NCBI GenBank assembly: GCA_964023275.1
Contig: OZ029923.1
Span: 6,097,229 to 6,161,228 of the forward strand
Reading direction: 5' to 3'
From: Norana najaformis
Lineage: Eukaryota; Annelida; Clitellata; Crassiclitellata; Hormogastridae
Length of the DNA: 64,000 nt
In this document: in pieces, positions 41,640 through 54,145 of the stretch
Layout of the letters: each line of letters begins with the position of its first letter
Numbering within the stretch: position 1 is the first letter of the stretch
The notes under the pieces: generated by a model
Database searches by the model: none
Told to the model about the DNA's origin: nothing
Seen by the model: only the letters and a program-made list of their open reading frames with translations
Program-made: the position numbers and the translations under genes

Positions 41640-42840
41640 ATTTAACCACATAATCGCCAACAGTACTGCAGTAAATAGTAGTCGGCTGCAGTCCATATAA
41701 TAATCTCTTGCTTAATCTGATGGCTGGATTTGATACCTGGGGGCCTCTTTCTCACCACATGAAGACAGTTTTTCCTTCGCTGGGAGCGCTTCTGAGTAGC
41801 TTCTTAAAGGGCGTTATATAAATGCTTGCATTTATTGAATTAACCACAATTACTATATCATTCAGTCCTTTACTTTTAACAGTAGTGAGGCTCAGCTTGT
41901 TTCAAGAATGGAAGGTCTCTTCTCTACTAGTTGGCTTGTTTCAAGTATTCAATAATACTTCGTCTCTAGTTGCCGACTCTTGACCTAACCTAGCCTTATT
42001 CTGAATTCTCAGCGGCCAATAGAATCCAATAACTATAAATAGCGACCAATCGTAGCCATCGGCCATAATATGTGGCACATATCTACAGCAGCCTACACAT
42101 TACGCATAAATTACAATTACTACATCCTAGATGTGTATTCTGGCCTACAATAAAAATATTTTTCCCGCGATGCTGTGAGCAGGCGAGTTTATAAATAGTA
42201 TGCGCCAAAATGTCACAGCATGCCTCGAACGTCACCAGCACACATGCCGGAAGCGCGGTAGTGAAACAAAATACCACCCCTACACCTGGATGAACGAATC
42301 CAGATGTGGAAAATAAATTAACATTTCGTGTTATTTCCAAGTGTTTGTACTGGATTTTCTGCCATGGGACCGACTAATTTTTCGCGTTAAGCGATAGTCT
42401 CGTGTTACCAGTTTCATGATAAAGGAACAAATTTACATCCAACACCAATGATGCTGGAACGGCATCCTTTTCGTGTTAACCAGTATTTCGTGTTAAAAAT
42501 CATCGTGTCAAGTGTTTTCCACTGTATTTCCGCATGGTTGCACATGCATGGAAAAGCAATGTTTCTGCTTTGCATAGCGTAGACCAACGTTAGATTTCGA
42601 GTGATAGGCCTATTTGTGAGACTAAGGCCTACATGTCTCTGAAGGGAAGGTCAGATAATCATTGAAGAAATATCAGAAGGACGTTTATTATGATCAGAAT
42701 AATTGCTAATAATTTTTAATTAGCACCAGTTAGTTGATAATTGGCAAGAAAAACAACGCGTGATCCACAGCAAATAAAACTGACGGCAGAATCTATGCGA
42801 AGGTTTTTAATTAAGATAACTGACAGTCTGAGACGATGAC
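41640..42840. other. Unassigned DNA with an orphan CCAAT/TATA cluster
   Basis: 41745-41840 looks like a SINE 3' part (TTCTTAAAGGGCGTTATATAAATGC). 42016-42050 holds three CCAAT boxes and TATAAATAG within 35 bases, but no supported gene follows. 42320-42510 has loose repeats of TTCGTGTTAA. Confidence 0.4.
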
Positions 42841-43030
42841 ACGTTGAATATGACGATTAAAGATGATGTTGGTGATTATGATAGTGACGATAAAGATAAT
42901 AGTGATAATGACCAGGCCGATGACTGAAAATGAAGATGACGATATATTAATAATCATGATGACGATGCTGATCATGATGATAAAGGTAACTAAGATGATA
43001 AAGATAGCGATGATAATGATACTGGCTGTG
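42840..43030 (+). repeat. GATGAT-rich degenerate trinucleotide region
   Basis: GATAATGATGAC-type triplets, no gene. Confidence 0.75.
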
Positions 43031-43407
43031 ATGCAGTGGCGGCTCCAGGATTGCTTGCTTGGGGGGAAAGAACATTTCCAGAGGGGCGCCACATTCTGGC
43101 AGTCCATCATGCACGGGTCTGGTCTGTGGGCGCTGGCATATAATCAACAGAGGAGGGGGCGAACCACAGCCACTCCTATAGCTAAATCACCCACTGCCAT
43201 GACGACAGTGATAAACTGAGACCGCTGCTGCGATGAAGCGTCCGCATCCAAGCTTTACTTAAAGCCAAGCACGCAGGCACGTAGGACCATCTCAGCATCA
43301 ATCCTCGAAGATGCTGGTCCTGTCCTCCCACTCATCCTCTCAAAGACAAACTCCCTTTCCGCCATCATCGATCCACCAGGCTTTGCAATTTATGTCACAC
43401 GCAGCCA

Positions 43408-43527
43408 GGCATGTTGCCACATGCACTGTACATATGTTGCCACATGTACCGAACATATGTTGCCACATGTACTGTACATGTTGCCACATGTACCGAACAT
43501 ATGTTGCCACATGCACTGTACATACTC
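43408..43527 (+). repeat. ~24-bp minisatellite
   Basis: Five units of ACATATGTTGCCACATG with alternating endings CACTGT and TACCGA, i.e. a 48-bp dimeric period; one unit is shortened. Confidence 0.85.
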
Positions 43528-43634
43528 ATGTGTAGGTTTCAGAGGCGTCGATCCTTATGTGATGGAGGAGGAAGGACATGTTCCCGTCAGCACTTAATGT
43601 CTAGATTGATTGGACAACAGTGGCTCTCACTTCC

Positions 43635-43895
43635 GACTATGATGACGACAACGATGTTAATGACAACGACGACAACGTTGACGAATATGATGACAACGAC
43701 AAAAACGACGATGATGACTATGATGACAACCACAACGATGAACGACGATAATGACAACAACGTCGATGATTACAACGACACTGACGAAGATGATAACTAT
43801 GATGACATCAACAACTGTTACAACGACACCAACGATGACGACGCTTATGATGACAACGACGACGATGACAACGACTATGATGAAACGGCAACGAC
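43635..43895 (+). repeat. GAC/AAC/GAT trinucleotide-rich region
   Basis: Diverged triplets (GACAACGACGAT) for about 260 bp, ending some 65 bp past the stop codon of the ankyrin gene. Confidence 0.8.
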
Positions 43896-43958
43896 GACGC
43901 CAACGAAGAAAGAACTGCGAAATTGTGTTCCACGGCTGCCAAGACCGGCCGTCGTTGG

Positions 43959-46900
43959 TCAAGACTCGAGGGCCACGTGAGCCCGGAACAGAGCCTTGGC
44001 CGTGTTGTTCCTCGCATCCACGACAACATCCGTCGGCGTCCGGCCATCTTTGTTGGTGATGTTCAGCTTCCCTCCTCGCGACAGCAACTGATGTAAGATG
44101 TCGAAGTGTTGGACGACGCTTGCCGCTTTATGTAGCGCCGTGTTTCCGGCCAGGTCTTGTTTGTTGACGTCTGCCTCGTGGTTGACGAGGACGTGAACGT
44201 TGTCGGATATGTTGGCCTTGACGGCCTTGTGCAGGGCAGTCTCGCCGTATATCTCGTCCGGCTCGTTCACCTTGGCACCACGCCGCAGCAGCTCGACACA
44301 CAGCTTACCTGTAATGTAATATACGCCTAATGTCACGTTTGTATAGCGCCTCTGCATGGGAAACTCCTCTGCAGAGGCTCTGCCGTACAGTGCCTATGCA
44401 ATAATGTATATACATTATACAGTATCTAATATATGCATCTGTGCATACAAGCATGTACGTGTATGTATGTATGTATCCATATATGTACATGTATGAATGT
44501 ATGTATATATGTATGTATGTATGAATGTATGTATATATGTATGTACAAGTATGAATGTATGTATGTATGCATGTATGTATGTATCCATGTATGTACATGT
44601 ATGAATGTATGTATGTATGCATGTATGTATCTATGTATGTACATGTATGTACATGTATGAACGTATGTATGTATGTATGTATGCATGTACAAATATCTGA
44701 ACAGCTGCGCACCACGCTATCTTGCAGACAGCATCAGGCCACTGTTTGATGACCCCAACCGACTGCAACTGCGATCATCAAAGTCCGCCAATGTATTTGT
44801 ACCAGCAACTAAGACTAGAATGGGTGATCGGGCCTTTCGGGTCGCTGGCCCGTGTGCCTGGAATAGCCCTCCGGCATCCATTCAGGAGTCCAAAAGTGTC
44901 AACCTCTTAAAAAACAGCTGAAATTCTATTTACTGCATAATTCTTAGTACTAGGGGGTGACTTTTGACTTTGTAAAGCACCCTAGAAGCAGCCTGCTACT
45001 TACCATGCTATATAAATTGTCATTACAATTACAATTACAATCAATATTATTTCTACAGACATCGTCATACGACAACCTAGGCAGAATCTAAATAAGAAAG
45101 AGCTGAAAATTGCATCACACGGAAGTCGTGACCTCATCACCAAGAAAGAGCTCAAAATAACGTCACAGGGTCGTAAGCTCGTCATTCACAGCTCGAAATG
45201 ATGTCACACAGGGTCGTGACCTCGCCAGCAAGTGACCTACCCGTAAGGTCATGAGCGGCGGCGATGTGTAGAGCCGTTTGACCCGTCGAGTCAAAAATGT
45301 TGGGCTCGGCCCCGTTTTCCAGGAGGGCATAAGCGTTTTCCTTTCGGCCGAGGCGGGCGGCCACGTGGAGGGGCGTACCCCCGCGGCTCTGCCGGTTCCA
45401 GTCGGGGCGGTTCAGGTTGACAGCGGCACCCTTCGATATCAGGGTCTTTATCAACTCCAAACTGTTCTTACCTGGAAAGTTAAGAACGTGCATGGTTTAC
45501 TTGGTTATGTAAGTTTTATCTTATCAACAGAGTTTTTGAGCAAATCACTGATTGAATGGGTGTAGTGTATTCGAGCACTCATATAGCGCCAAGCGAGGAA
45601 CTATTCAGCATTAGTGCTATTCAGCAACTATTCAGCACGAGTCTGAGATAGATTCGAGGTTAAATGCATGTGGCGCCCCTAGTGAATGTGTAGGAATTAC
45701 AAGATACTTCTACAACGGGATTTCTCGTCGTCGTCCGCAACCACCACCACCACCACCACCACCACCACCACCACCACCACCACCACCACCACCACCACCA
45801 CCACCACCACCACCACCACCATCATCAAAAGAGCCATCATATGCTTCCTCGATTGTTCTGACGAGAGACAGATGTTGACGTTCATTACGCGGTGCAGTGC
45901 AATTTTACGCATCATCATGTTCCTGTATCACTGTTTCGATTGAAATTTGAATCAGGGCATAGAAGGGTGTACCTTGCAGGGACTTAAGGGGGCCCTTGCC
46001 CCGCTATCTCCTATTGGAGATACATTTCCACACACCCATATCTGTCTACGATCAGAACACTCGAGGAAGCATATGACGGCTTTCCGATGATGATGATGAT
46101 TTCCTGCTCACGGTTCTTTCTGCAACTGGTTCAGACTATCAAAAGGTATGCATTTCCCCATTCAGAGCTCGAAATGACGTCATACGGGTCGTGACCTCGT
46201 CAATCAGAGCTCGAAATGGGTCACATGTTCCTACTGCACTTACAGGTCTTCTCCACAGTTGCCCACCACAAGTACGGTCTGTGCATCGGGACCTTTTAAC
46301 GGCGTGGCGCCCATTCACACGAGCAGCTGTGGTGAAGGATCTCACCTGATTAATTCATTGAAAAATGACCATGGTCGCAATAGAAAACCGTGTACATTTG
46401 CATCTACAGTTACAAGTGACTCCTTGATGACAACGAATCTGACGAACGTTCGGTGCTTACGCTTGACGGCAATGTGTAGAGGCGAATGTCCGAAGTTGTC
46501 CAGAAGATTCGGATCAGCCCCGCTATCGATGAGGACCTCGACGTTCTCCACGGACCCCGAGATTGCCGCCTTGTGTAGGGCCGTTTGCTGACCGGAGTCG
46601 GGTTCCCCGACCCGTGCACCGGCCATGATCAGGGCCTTAATCGCGTCCGTCTGTCCTGGAACTCCGGCGGCCAGGTGAAGGGCAGTCTGGTTCTGGTATC
46701 TTCTGTCCCTGTCGTTGACCTTGACCCCGTTTTCCAGAAGGACCGTCAGAACGTCCGTGAACTTGGCCAGCATCTTTCCGGGTCGCGTCTTCGGCGGATG
46801 TGACGTGAAGTTTATCACGAGTTCATGTAGCGCGGTGTAGTACTTCGGTGCATCGGCGCACAAGTGTCTGACGTCGAGACCCTGCTGGATGAGGGTGTTC

Positions 46901-47088
46901 ACCTTGATGCCGTCGAAATCCTGGAGAGCTGCTTGGAATGCGGGTATCAGGTCCCTTTGGATCGTCGAGGAGAGGGAGACCAAGTCTGCCGACGACGAGC
47001 CACCAGATGGTAGTACATCAGTGGGCGAAGACAGCGATATCGTATCCTCCGACGCCTTCGGACTGATTTGGGAAATCTGATCAACCAT
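43959..47088 (-). CDS. Ankyrin-repeat protein (three exons identified; 5' end uncertain)
   Basis: Exons 47088-46461, 45471-45241, 44308-43959 join in phase (1209 bp, 402 aa if the Met at 47088 is the start). Donors are GTAAGC and GTAGGT, acceptors CTTTCCAG and ACATTACAG. About eight ankyrin repeats are visible: TALHELV, QTALHLAA, QTALHKAA, SPLHIAV (split by intron 1), TPLHVAAR, TALHIAAAHD (split by intron 2), ETALHKAV, NTALHKAA, then a degenerate GRTPTDVV near the stop. The N-terminal ~60 residues are Ser/Thr-rich and not recognised. Ankyrin repeats mediate protein binding; no catalytic, SOCS-box or membrane segment is seen, so the cellular role is unknown. The upstream frame runs on through a 27-bp minisatellite to 47217. 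A start there, or an upstream exon joined near 47063, cannot be excluded. Confidence 0.8.
44455..44695 (+). repeat. (ATGT)n array in the second ankyrin-gene intron
   Basis: TATG/CATG/ATGA units for about 240 bp. In the intron between 45241 and 44308. Confidence 0.9.
44715..45050 (+). mobile_element. LINE ORF2 C-terminus and 3' UTR with (ATTACA)n tail
   Basis: An open frame gives DSIRPLFDDPNRLQLRSSKS, then RMGDRAFRVAGPCAWNSPPASI, ending LLKNS and a stop. This is the standard 'GDRAFSVAGP.lWNSLP' terminus of CR1/Jockey-type LINEs. The 3' UTR has GTAAAGCACCC and ends TATAAATTGTCATTACAATTAC, the short tandem tail of such elements. 5' truncated, sense on plus, inside the second ankyrin-gene intron (antisense to the gene). 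Confidence 0.8.
45740..45821 (+). repeat. (CCA)n trinucleotide array, ~27 units
   Basis: An uninterrupted ACC/CCA run. In ankyrin-gene intron 1. Reading frames across it are artefacts. Confidence 0.95.
46285..46410 (+). repeat. Family-A SINE copy
   Basis: Contains GACCTTTTAACGGCGTGG, GCCCATTC, GTGGTGAAGGATCTCACCTG, TTGAAAAATGACC and GTGTACATTTGCAT in order. It ends about 50 bases from the exon 1 donor of the ankyrin gene. Confidence 0.65.
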
Positions 47089-47103
47089 ATTGATCGGGAA
47101 TTT

Positions 47104-47278
47104 GATCAAACCAGATCGATTGGGAAATTTGATCAAACCAGATCGATTGGGAAATTTGATCAAACCAGATCGATTGGGAAATTTGATCAAACCAGATCGA
47201 TTGGGAAATTTGATCAAACCAGATCGATTGGGAATTTGATCAAACCAGATCGATTGGGAAATCTAATCAAACCGGATC
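47104..47278 (-). repeat. 27-bp minisatellite at the 5' end of the ankyrin gene
   Basis: About seven units beginning GATCAAACCAGATCGATTGG; one unit is 26 bp. Read on the minus strand, units encode IKFPNRSGL and stay in the ankyrin frame from 47217 onward; the 1-bp deletion in the unit at about 47231-47237 closes the frame further upstream. Confidence 0.9.
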
Positions 47279-48740
47279 AACTGATTATAATATTATGTAT
47301 GGGATGGCGATTGTACGTTTCGGATATGGTAACATGAATGGAATGGAAGCAGAATGTTTACGAGGTCGATCGCAGGTGTAAGAGGTACAAAGTGTAATGG
47401 ATGCGTCCGAAGGCGGGAGTGCAGGAGGCGTAGTGCATGCGTGTAGATCAAAGAGCAGTGCGGTCTCTTTGAAGTGCCGTACTCAAAGGATCTGAAAAGA
47501 AAATGAACATTGACCGCATTCCAACATTATTCTCATGCACAGATGCCTTTCCAAGCCTCTTAGCGACGACTGGAGTATGCCACATATTAATACACGGGCC
47601 TTGATAAGCCGATGTATAAATATATATATAATATATGTATGTATAAATATATTCATGTTGTCCGCCACTGCCGTACTTCGGTGGTGCCAGTCCCAAGCCT
47701 GGACAAAAGTGGAGGGCGACGCTAATCACCTTCGTTATGACACAGCATCGTTAAACAGCATCTACATGTACATGTATACACATACACACATGCATTCATG
47801 TTCACATATACATGCACATATATACAGCACAAAAACGCAAAGCTTGCTGTTTTACAATCGTAATCGTAATTCCGAGATTTCTACAGAGCCCAACGAAAGC
47901 CGCGTCGCGGGGACCAGCTTATTCACAAGCGCTCAGTTAAAACAAAATCGATAGGCAAAAGGGTTCGGTTCCAGGTCAAGATCCAAAAGTCAGACGGAGA
48001 GACAGCGTGGCAGCTATGGGGGTGGTGGTGTTTGGGGTTGGAGAGGAGAGAGAGATAGGAGGAAAAAGGGATGACATGCTGACAAACTGAACGACTCCAA
48101 CATCTCCACGATACCTCACGAGTAAGAATCTGTGCCGGACATCTAAAAACCTCGACACTCAAAACTCGCTGAAAACTGAAAACTGCCGAGTCATCTTTCG
48201 CACAGAACATGAAGAAGAATGCGCCTGATAAGAGGCCTTATTTTGGGTAGATATTTAACCGACTGCCTGCCCAACCTTTATCACTGAAGCCCATTCGGCG
48301 GGCATAAACAGACGCCTACCGACCCACGCAGCCACGCTCACATACAATTCATCAAAACAACTTTCAAACGAAGACTTATGGTTTAAGTTAACCAGACATG
48401 ACCTCCCTACCTAAAGTAAGGTTATATACAAGCCTGCGTGCACGCGTGTATGACCGTATGTACAAATGTACATGCATCTGTATAATATGCATACATAATA
48501 TAATGCATACATAATTAAGTATAACATACAGGATGTACCCGGCTTGTGCTGAATACATCCTTTGCTGTATAGCATCAAAGCAGATCTGTCGCCAATTACA
48601 TCCGCCATAATTAATCCCCTAGTCATAGGCCACACCTCTTTTTCCGTCGGCGAAACGACTATAAACGATGATATGCTAGCAATAGATCATATCATTGTGG
48701 CCATGGTTTGATAGCAGCCGTAAGATGTCGTTAAGCACCG
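47279..48740. other. Intergenic DNA with family-B SINE
   Basis: A family-B copy spans about 47862-47995 (GAGATTTCTACAGAGCCCAA, AGCTTATTCACAAGCGCTCA, GGTTCGGTTCCAGGTCAAG). 47610-47670 is TATAAATA-rich. No gene is supported, although several weak frames exist. Confidence 0.5.
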
Positions 48741-48754
48741 GATACTTTTATCAT

Positions 48755-48925
48755 TTCTGCATTCATTAAGCGCCACTACCTAATAACTAAGCATCAATCG
48801 ATAGCGCTAAGCAAAGGAGTTGTCCAAGGTCCATGCTCAGTAACAGCCTAAGGGAAGGCTCGAACCCATACTCTCCGCGTTACAAGCCGAGCGCTCTATC
48901 CAATATGCTATCGTGCCCCATAATC
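48755..48925 (-). repeat. Family-C tRNA-headed SINE (reverse)
   Basis: CTGCATTCATTAAGCGCCAC, CAATCGATAGCGCTAAGC, GGCTCGAACCC (B box in reverse) and GCGCTCTATCCAATATGC (A box in reverse). Confidence 0.7.
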
Positions 48926-49695
48926 GGCTACCAAGCCCCATGGATACTAAAAATTAATTGCCTGCTTAGGAATGTTTAATTATTCCCCACATGCTGTGTA
49001 GGCCTACTTAGGCCTTACTCATTACTGTAACTGACATACGGGCATCTGAGAGATAGACAAACCGACACAGACAGAGACAGACAGACAGAAAGACACACAC
49101 GCACACAGATAGGTTGCTACTAAACACTTAACTTGCACGGGCTATATTTAACTTTTACACATTAAAAGTTTTATATAATCATTCAGCCGATATAAACGAT
49201 GTTAGCGAATAGCAGCATCTGACATAAACATAATAACACGTGACCTGGAAACTTTATCAAATGCCATGCGATGACAGCTTTGTTTATCACACTGCGCTAC
49301 AACAGCATTCCATTCTCACAGCATACTCGTAGTCTCGAAGTCGTAATCAACAATTATCATTTCTTTTCACGTGATCTCATCTTTCTGGCGCTTGTTTTTA
49401 TAAGTGCTTTACTGCAAATCTTACGACTTCAGTCAGCTTCTCCGCGTCTCAAATAGAGTTCCTTAAACTTTCACCAGTTGATTACAAACACCTTTCAGTG
49501 CAAATGCAATCCGACAGTCAGTATTCAGTGCTTAACAGCATCTTATGGCTGTCCGTACAGTTGACGTCGACTCTACCTCACCCCTTAATGCCAAAAAATA
49601 AAAGAAAATATCCAGACAATCGCGAAACATGCACAGTAGGCCTATATACGAATCCGAAACACCATCCACCTCAGCCGTCCGACTGTTTGCCTCCC

Positions 49696-49945
49696 GACTC
49701 CTGGATTTTGACCTGGGACCGAAGCCTTTCTGCCTATCGATTTTGTTTTGACTCAGCATCTGTGAATAAGCTTGGCTTTCGTAAGTAAGTAAGTAAGTAA
49801 GCTAGCATTTATAGCGCGCTTAAACAAAAACTAGTCTTGCACGAAAGCGCGTAACATGAACTAAGTTAATCATAACACAGTCTAAATAGATGAGTTTTAA
49901 GTGCAACTTTGAATGCTTTCGTTGGGTGCTGTAGAAATCTCGAGC
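49696..49945 (-). repeat. Family-B SINE (reverse) interrupted by a 132-bp insertion
   Basis: The reverse family-B copy runs from GATTTTGACCTGGGACCG through TATCGATTTTGTTTTGAC to GCTTTCGT at 49782. It resumes at 49915 with GCTTTCGTTGGGTGCTGTAG and ends GAGCTTACGATTACAAT. Confidence 0.75.
49783..49914 (-). mobile_element. Short retroelement nested in a SINE, 8-bp target duplication
   Basis: Insert bounded by the 8-bp direct repeat GCTTTCGT (49775-49782 and 49915-49922). It begins with (AAGT)n on the plus strand, i.e. a (CTTA)n tail in reverse, followed by CATTTATAGCGCGC. A tailed, target-duplicating, non-coding insert is a SINE in reverse orientation. Confidence 0.75.
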
Positions 49946-51698
49946 TTACGATTACAATATACGAGTTTACTGTGTGAAAGGAATGCAGTATTTCGGCAGC
50001 TTGCGCTGGGGCCAGCCCCCTCCCCCGTGCAGCTGCAACTGCTACTGGTCAGAGCCAAGCGACAGCTGGTACAGATGAGTCACGATATCCCCCGTAGTCA
50101 GCAGCTTAAACCGTATCGTCAATCAATAAAATAGGCCTAACCCTGAAAACAAAATATGAAAACATTGTTGGACGTCTAACACACCAATACCTTTACCACC
50201 GGTCGGTAGTCCATCCGCAAATATTTCCAGAAAAGATCCACAACATTTATTATCACCTATAAAAAAATTCCTACAAACGTTATCCTTCGAGCTGTCAAAA
50301 CCGCTCGAACTAGCGGCTGCGGAAACGGCAGGAAGATCCGTTTATATATTCAAACCGCGTCACCGCAGTAGGCGGTCCTAAGCTTCATCGAGGCAGCTGC
50401 AACCGCCATATTGGATAGCGCTCCATGAAAATACTGTATAGAAATTGGTAGATAGCCTAAATTGGTCCAAGTAATCTTCACTTTCATGCAAGATTTCATT
50501 AGGAATAAGTGATAAATGATGTTGCACTGCTAAAAGAATTTCATCACAGGTTGTTGTATAGCTTAGGTTTAAGAAATCAACGAGTTTATTAATTTGAAAA
50601 ACGAAATAAATAAAGTAAGTAAGTAATACACAGTCGTTAACACGCCACGTGGTTAATGGATATCGTGTGTAGAAAAGGAGACAGATTTAGCTTTTCAGAA
50701 TGTAATGAGACGCATGCATGTCTTCTAGCATGAGCTACGTTTAACCAAAACATGACTGTTGGCCTAAACTGAGAACTTCCACAGTAATAACGCTTCAGGC
50801 ATCAACCGATACTAAGCAAAATCGTTGCGCAAGCCATATTCCAGGGTGAGTTCAGTAGAAAGCCAAGAAGGAAATCCGAGAACACACGGAAACAACATAC
50901 GATGGAAATAGAGACGTTTTAATGGGCAGACATAGGTATAGAGTTATTGTGAAGTGGTGTGCAAAGAAAAGAGTGAGAAGCCAAGAACAGAGCCTTGAGG
51001 GACGCCACAAGTTTGGTTAAAGCCCGGTCCGACATTGCTCTACTGATGAAGATAGATTTGAGTACATAATACAATATTGATACACAATATTTACACAATC
51101 GGGCAGTCCGCCAAAACAGTATCTCTTGACAGTGTAAGCCTATGTGTTAGACCTAAATTGTCTCAATAATTTTTATATCTGATATAGGTCTGCATATAGT
51201 TTAGCATACGAGAGCGATGGGGTTTTGGCAGAAAAACATGTTCACAAGGAACAATATGGCGTTCTTTTGCTTTAGAAATCAAACCAAGATGGCTGCCTGA
51301 GTTATTGCTGCTGGTTGTGCTATAATAATTCAATGCTCCGTGACATCGGTGAAAGTCAGCGAATATTTGTTAAATCGGCTTTAAAAACATCGAGATGGCA
51401 AGCCAGCTTTTACCAAAGCTATCAAAATACATGTGCGTGCTTTTTTTTACAATTTTTAGAATATAAATCATAACTCCAAACTCGTTAAAAATTAATCATA
51501 ACTCTGGCGTAATTAGTCTACGTGGTAAGCGAGTGGTAAGCGATAATACAGGTTTTAAGCGGACAACGTGTCCACTAAAACAACCGATCCATAATTTAAC
51601 TTCGAAACGTTAAAAGAACTTTAAGCATATCAGATGACAGATTGTTGATGCGTTTGCCTTTTACCTCTGTGTCCGTGGTCCGATTTCCGGTGCGCCAT
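49946..51698. other. Upstream region of MRPL23
   Basis: No gene recognised. YY1-type sites are present: CCGCCATATTGG (50409-50420, reverse) and CAAGATGGCTGCC (about 51285-51297). YY1 sites are common at promoters of nuclear genes for mitochondrial proteins, so the MRPL23 transcription start may lie here. Confidence 0.4.
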
Positions 51699-51727
51699 AT
51701 GAAATTAACAATTTGTTTTCAAGCCAT
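51699..51727 (+). other. MRPL23: Candidate first coding exon of MRPL23
   Basis: ATG at 51699 opens MKLTICFQA and stops in phase 2 at a GTAACC donor (51728), which matches the phase needed by the exon at 51810. The intron would be only 82 nt, unlike the kilobase introns downstream, and the residues do not resemble the human start. Low confidence. Confidence 0.3.
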
Positions 51728-51809
51728 GTAACCAGTCAGGAAAGGTGGTCCGATTGTGTTGCTGTTCTTAGGAGGGATCCGTCACAGTTGTGAAATGTTT
51801 TATTTGTAG

Positions 51810-54075
51810 ACCACTATGGCAACGCCGCATACCCGACTATCCGATCTACTGGAAAGGAAATCCACAGCTACGCATCTACCTCCCTATGTTCTGGATGAAG
51901 ATGATCAAATCGCCACAAGCCAGAGCTCAAGACAGTTTCACATTTGAAGTACATCCACAGTAAGCAAAGTACTTCTGCTCTGACTGGAGTTAGGAGTCGG
52001 CTTTACTCACAGCTGTTTGATCTCACAGAGTTTCAAAATGTCTAATGATGTGTTAAAGAAGAATGGAATAATTATATTCCGTGCAACATGGTGGGCTATC
52101 GGTAGCGTTCCTGGGTTGTAATCTGAGCAGACTCCATGTAACAGCCCTGATCAGGTTTTTTTGCACACGTGCCTCTGTAGTGAAGCAGCAGAATTTGGTA
52201 CTGGCTTAAGCTGGGAAGTTAACTGCAAATCCTGTGATGTACTAGCCTCAAATCCAGTACCTTGGGATTCGCCCATTTCTGGCTCAAGGACCAATAAATG
52301 AGTGCCTCCATTTCATTCCATTAGGAAGCTTTATGTTCCCTTCACTGTTCAACTGCAATTTTAAAAGTAAATGTATTGGTGACAGTAGGGGTTTTGGATG
52401 GTCAAACACCGAGGCATAAGTCATACGGTGTCTGTTATGGCTTACAACCCAACGCTTGTCTGACCGACACAAGAGACTACACCAACACTCTGGCTGGTTG
52501 TTAAATTCCGATACAACTGTATTTGATATTACCCTCTTTCCAAAGTTCAGAAGTGCACACATGATCATACAAAAAAGCTTTGATAACACTTTGCAGTTGT
52601 GCGTGAAGGACTTGCTCAAAGTCCCTCCCTATATGATAACCATCTTGGAGGAGGCTCAAACCTTACTCCCCGCATCACAAGCCAAGTGCTCTAACGAATA
52701 ACCATGCTACTGCCGTGCCTCACTATTAATAATTATTATTAATCAGATTCATATTCGGACTTGCAGAGACTGGGACATGCGGCTCAAAACAGAATCGAGT
52801 GGAGACACATTGTGAAACGGGCATCGGACACCTACGGGCATTGAGTCCACGGTTATTGATGATGATGATGAGATTCATATATTATGCTAATTTATGAATT
52901 CAACTAAAATGCACCGGCAGCTGGAAAGAAACAAGTCTTCAACTGTTTACAAAATAAAATAAGAGAAAGAGAAGCGTCCCTCAGAGCTGGTGGTAGTGAT
53001 CTAATTTAATCTAAAAACTTCTATAGCGCCGTTATCATAATGCTCAAGGCATCAGTCGATGGTTGCTACAAGTGAAAATCAAAATCGCCGGGTCGAATAA
53101 ACAAATGTAGTGAATTTCATAGATGTGGACTGCTATGTGAAAAGGCCTGGAAACCACCAGTCATTTTCTGGTACTTTGGGAGAAATAGTTGGCCAGAAGA
53201 GGCTGGTGTTAAGAGTATTAACATAAATCTTACACAAATTACATAAATCATTAACATTCCAGTAATGCCCCCACATCATCATGTAAAAATACAATGCACG
53301 TATTATTGCCTTTATTTTGTTTACCTGGATTTATTGCATTTAACAAAGTAAATTTAGTGGTGATAGAAATGAGAGCTTTTGTTGCGCAACGGTGGAATAT
53401 TTTCTTCCCTTCCAGAATGACGAACTTAGATGTGAAGCAATACCTTGAAAAGATCTATGGAGTCTCCGTTCTTTCCGTCAAGAGTGGTCTTGTCAAAGGT
53501 AAGTTACTGGATTCAATGATTCTATTAGAAAATCACTGTTCTCCGTCTGCTACGTTTAGTGCTTTTTAAATGCGTAGATTTAACAATTAAAACATTTGTT
53601 GGAAAGTGGATGGGATGGATCATGGCACAATTTTTTTAATGAGTTGTTTGACTCTGTGACTTGGTGCAGTTCTTAAAGGAGATTGATTTTACCCACGACA
53701 TTTGCAAATTGCATACTTTTCATACAGGGATAAGAAAACAGTACTTACCAAAGTAGCTTAAATATTTGCATATTTTAGTACTTGGGTAAGTTAGGTTTTT
53801 GATCCTTGTGATTAAGAAAAGTGGAATTGCTGGATTCCATGAAAACCAGAGCTTTCTAGTTAAGTGTATAGGTTTTATATAGTGACCGTATGGCCTCGAC
53901 CTGGCTCATTTTGCAATGAATTTATTGGGTGAGATCCTTCACCAATGCTGCCCATGTTAATTAATGTTAATGCTGCCCACAGGCGCCACGCCATTTACGG
54001 TCCCCGTGCATGGACCGTGCTAGCCCGAGATTTAAATCTCTGAAATAAACCAAGACTGGGATATGAACTGGGGAT

Positions 54076-54145
<70 letters not shown>

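Noticed and set aside
46342..47217. Bacterial origin or horizontal transfer of the ankyrin gene
   Set aside because: It has typical GT-AG introns at ankyrin-repeat positions and sits in the same repeat-rich context as its neighbours.
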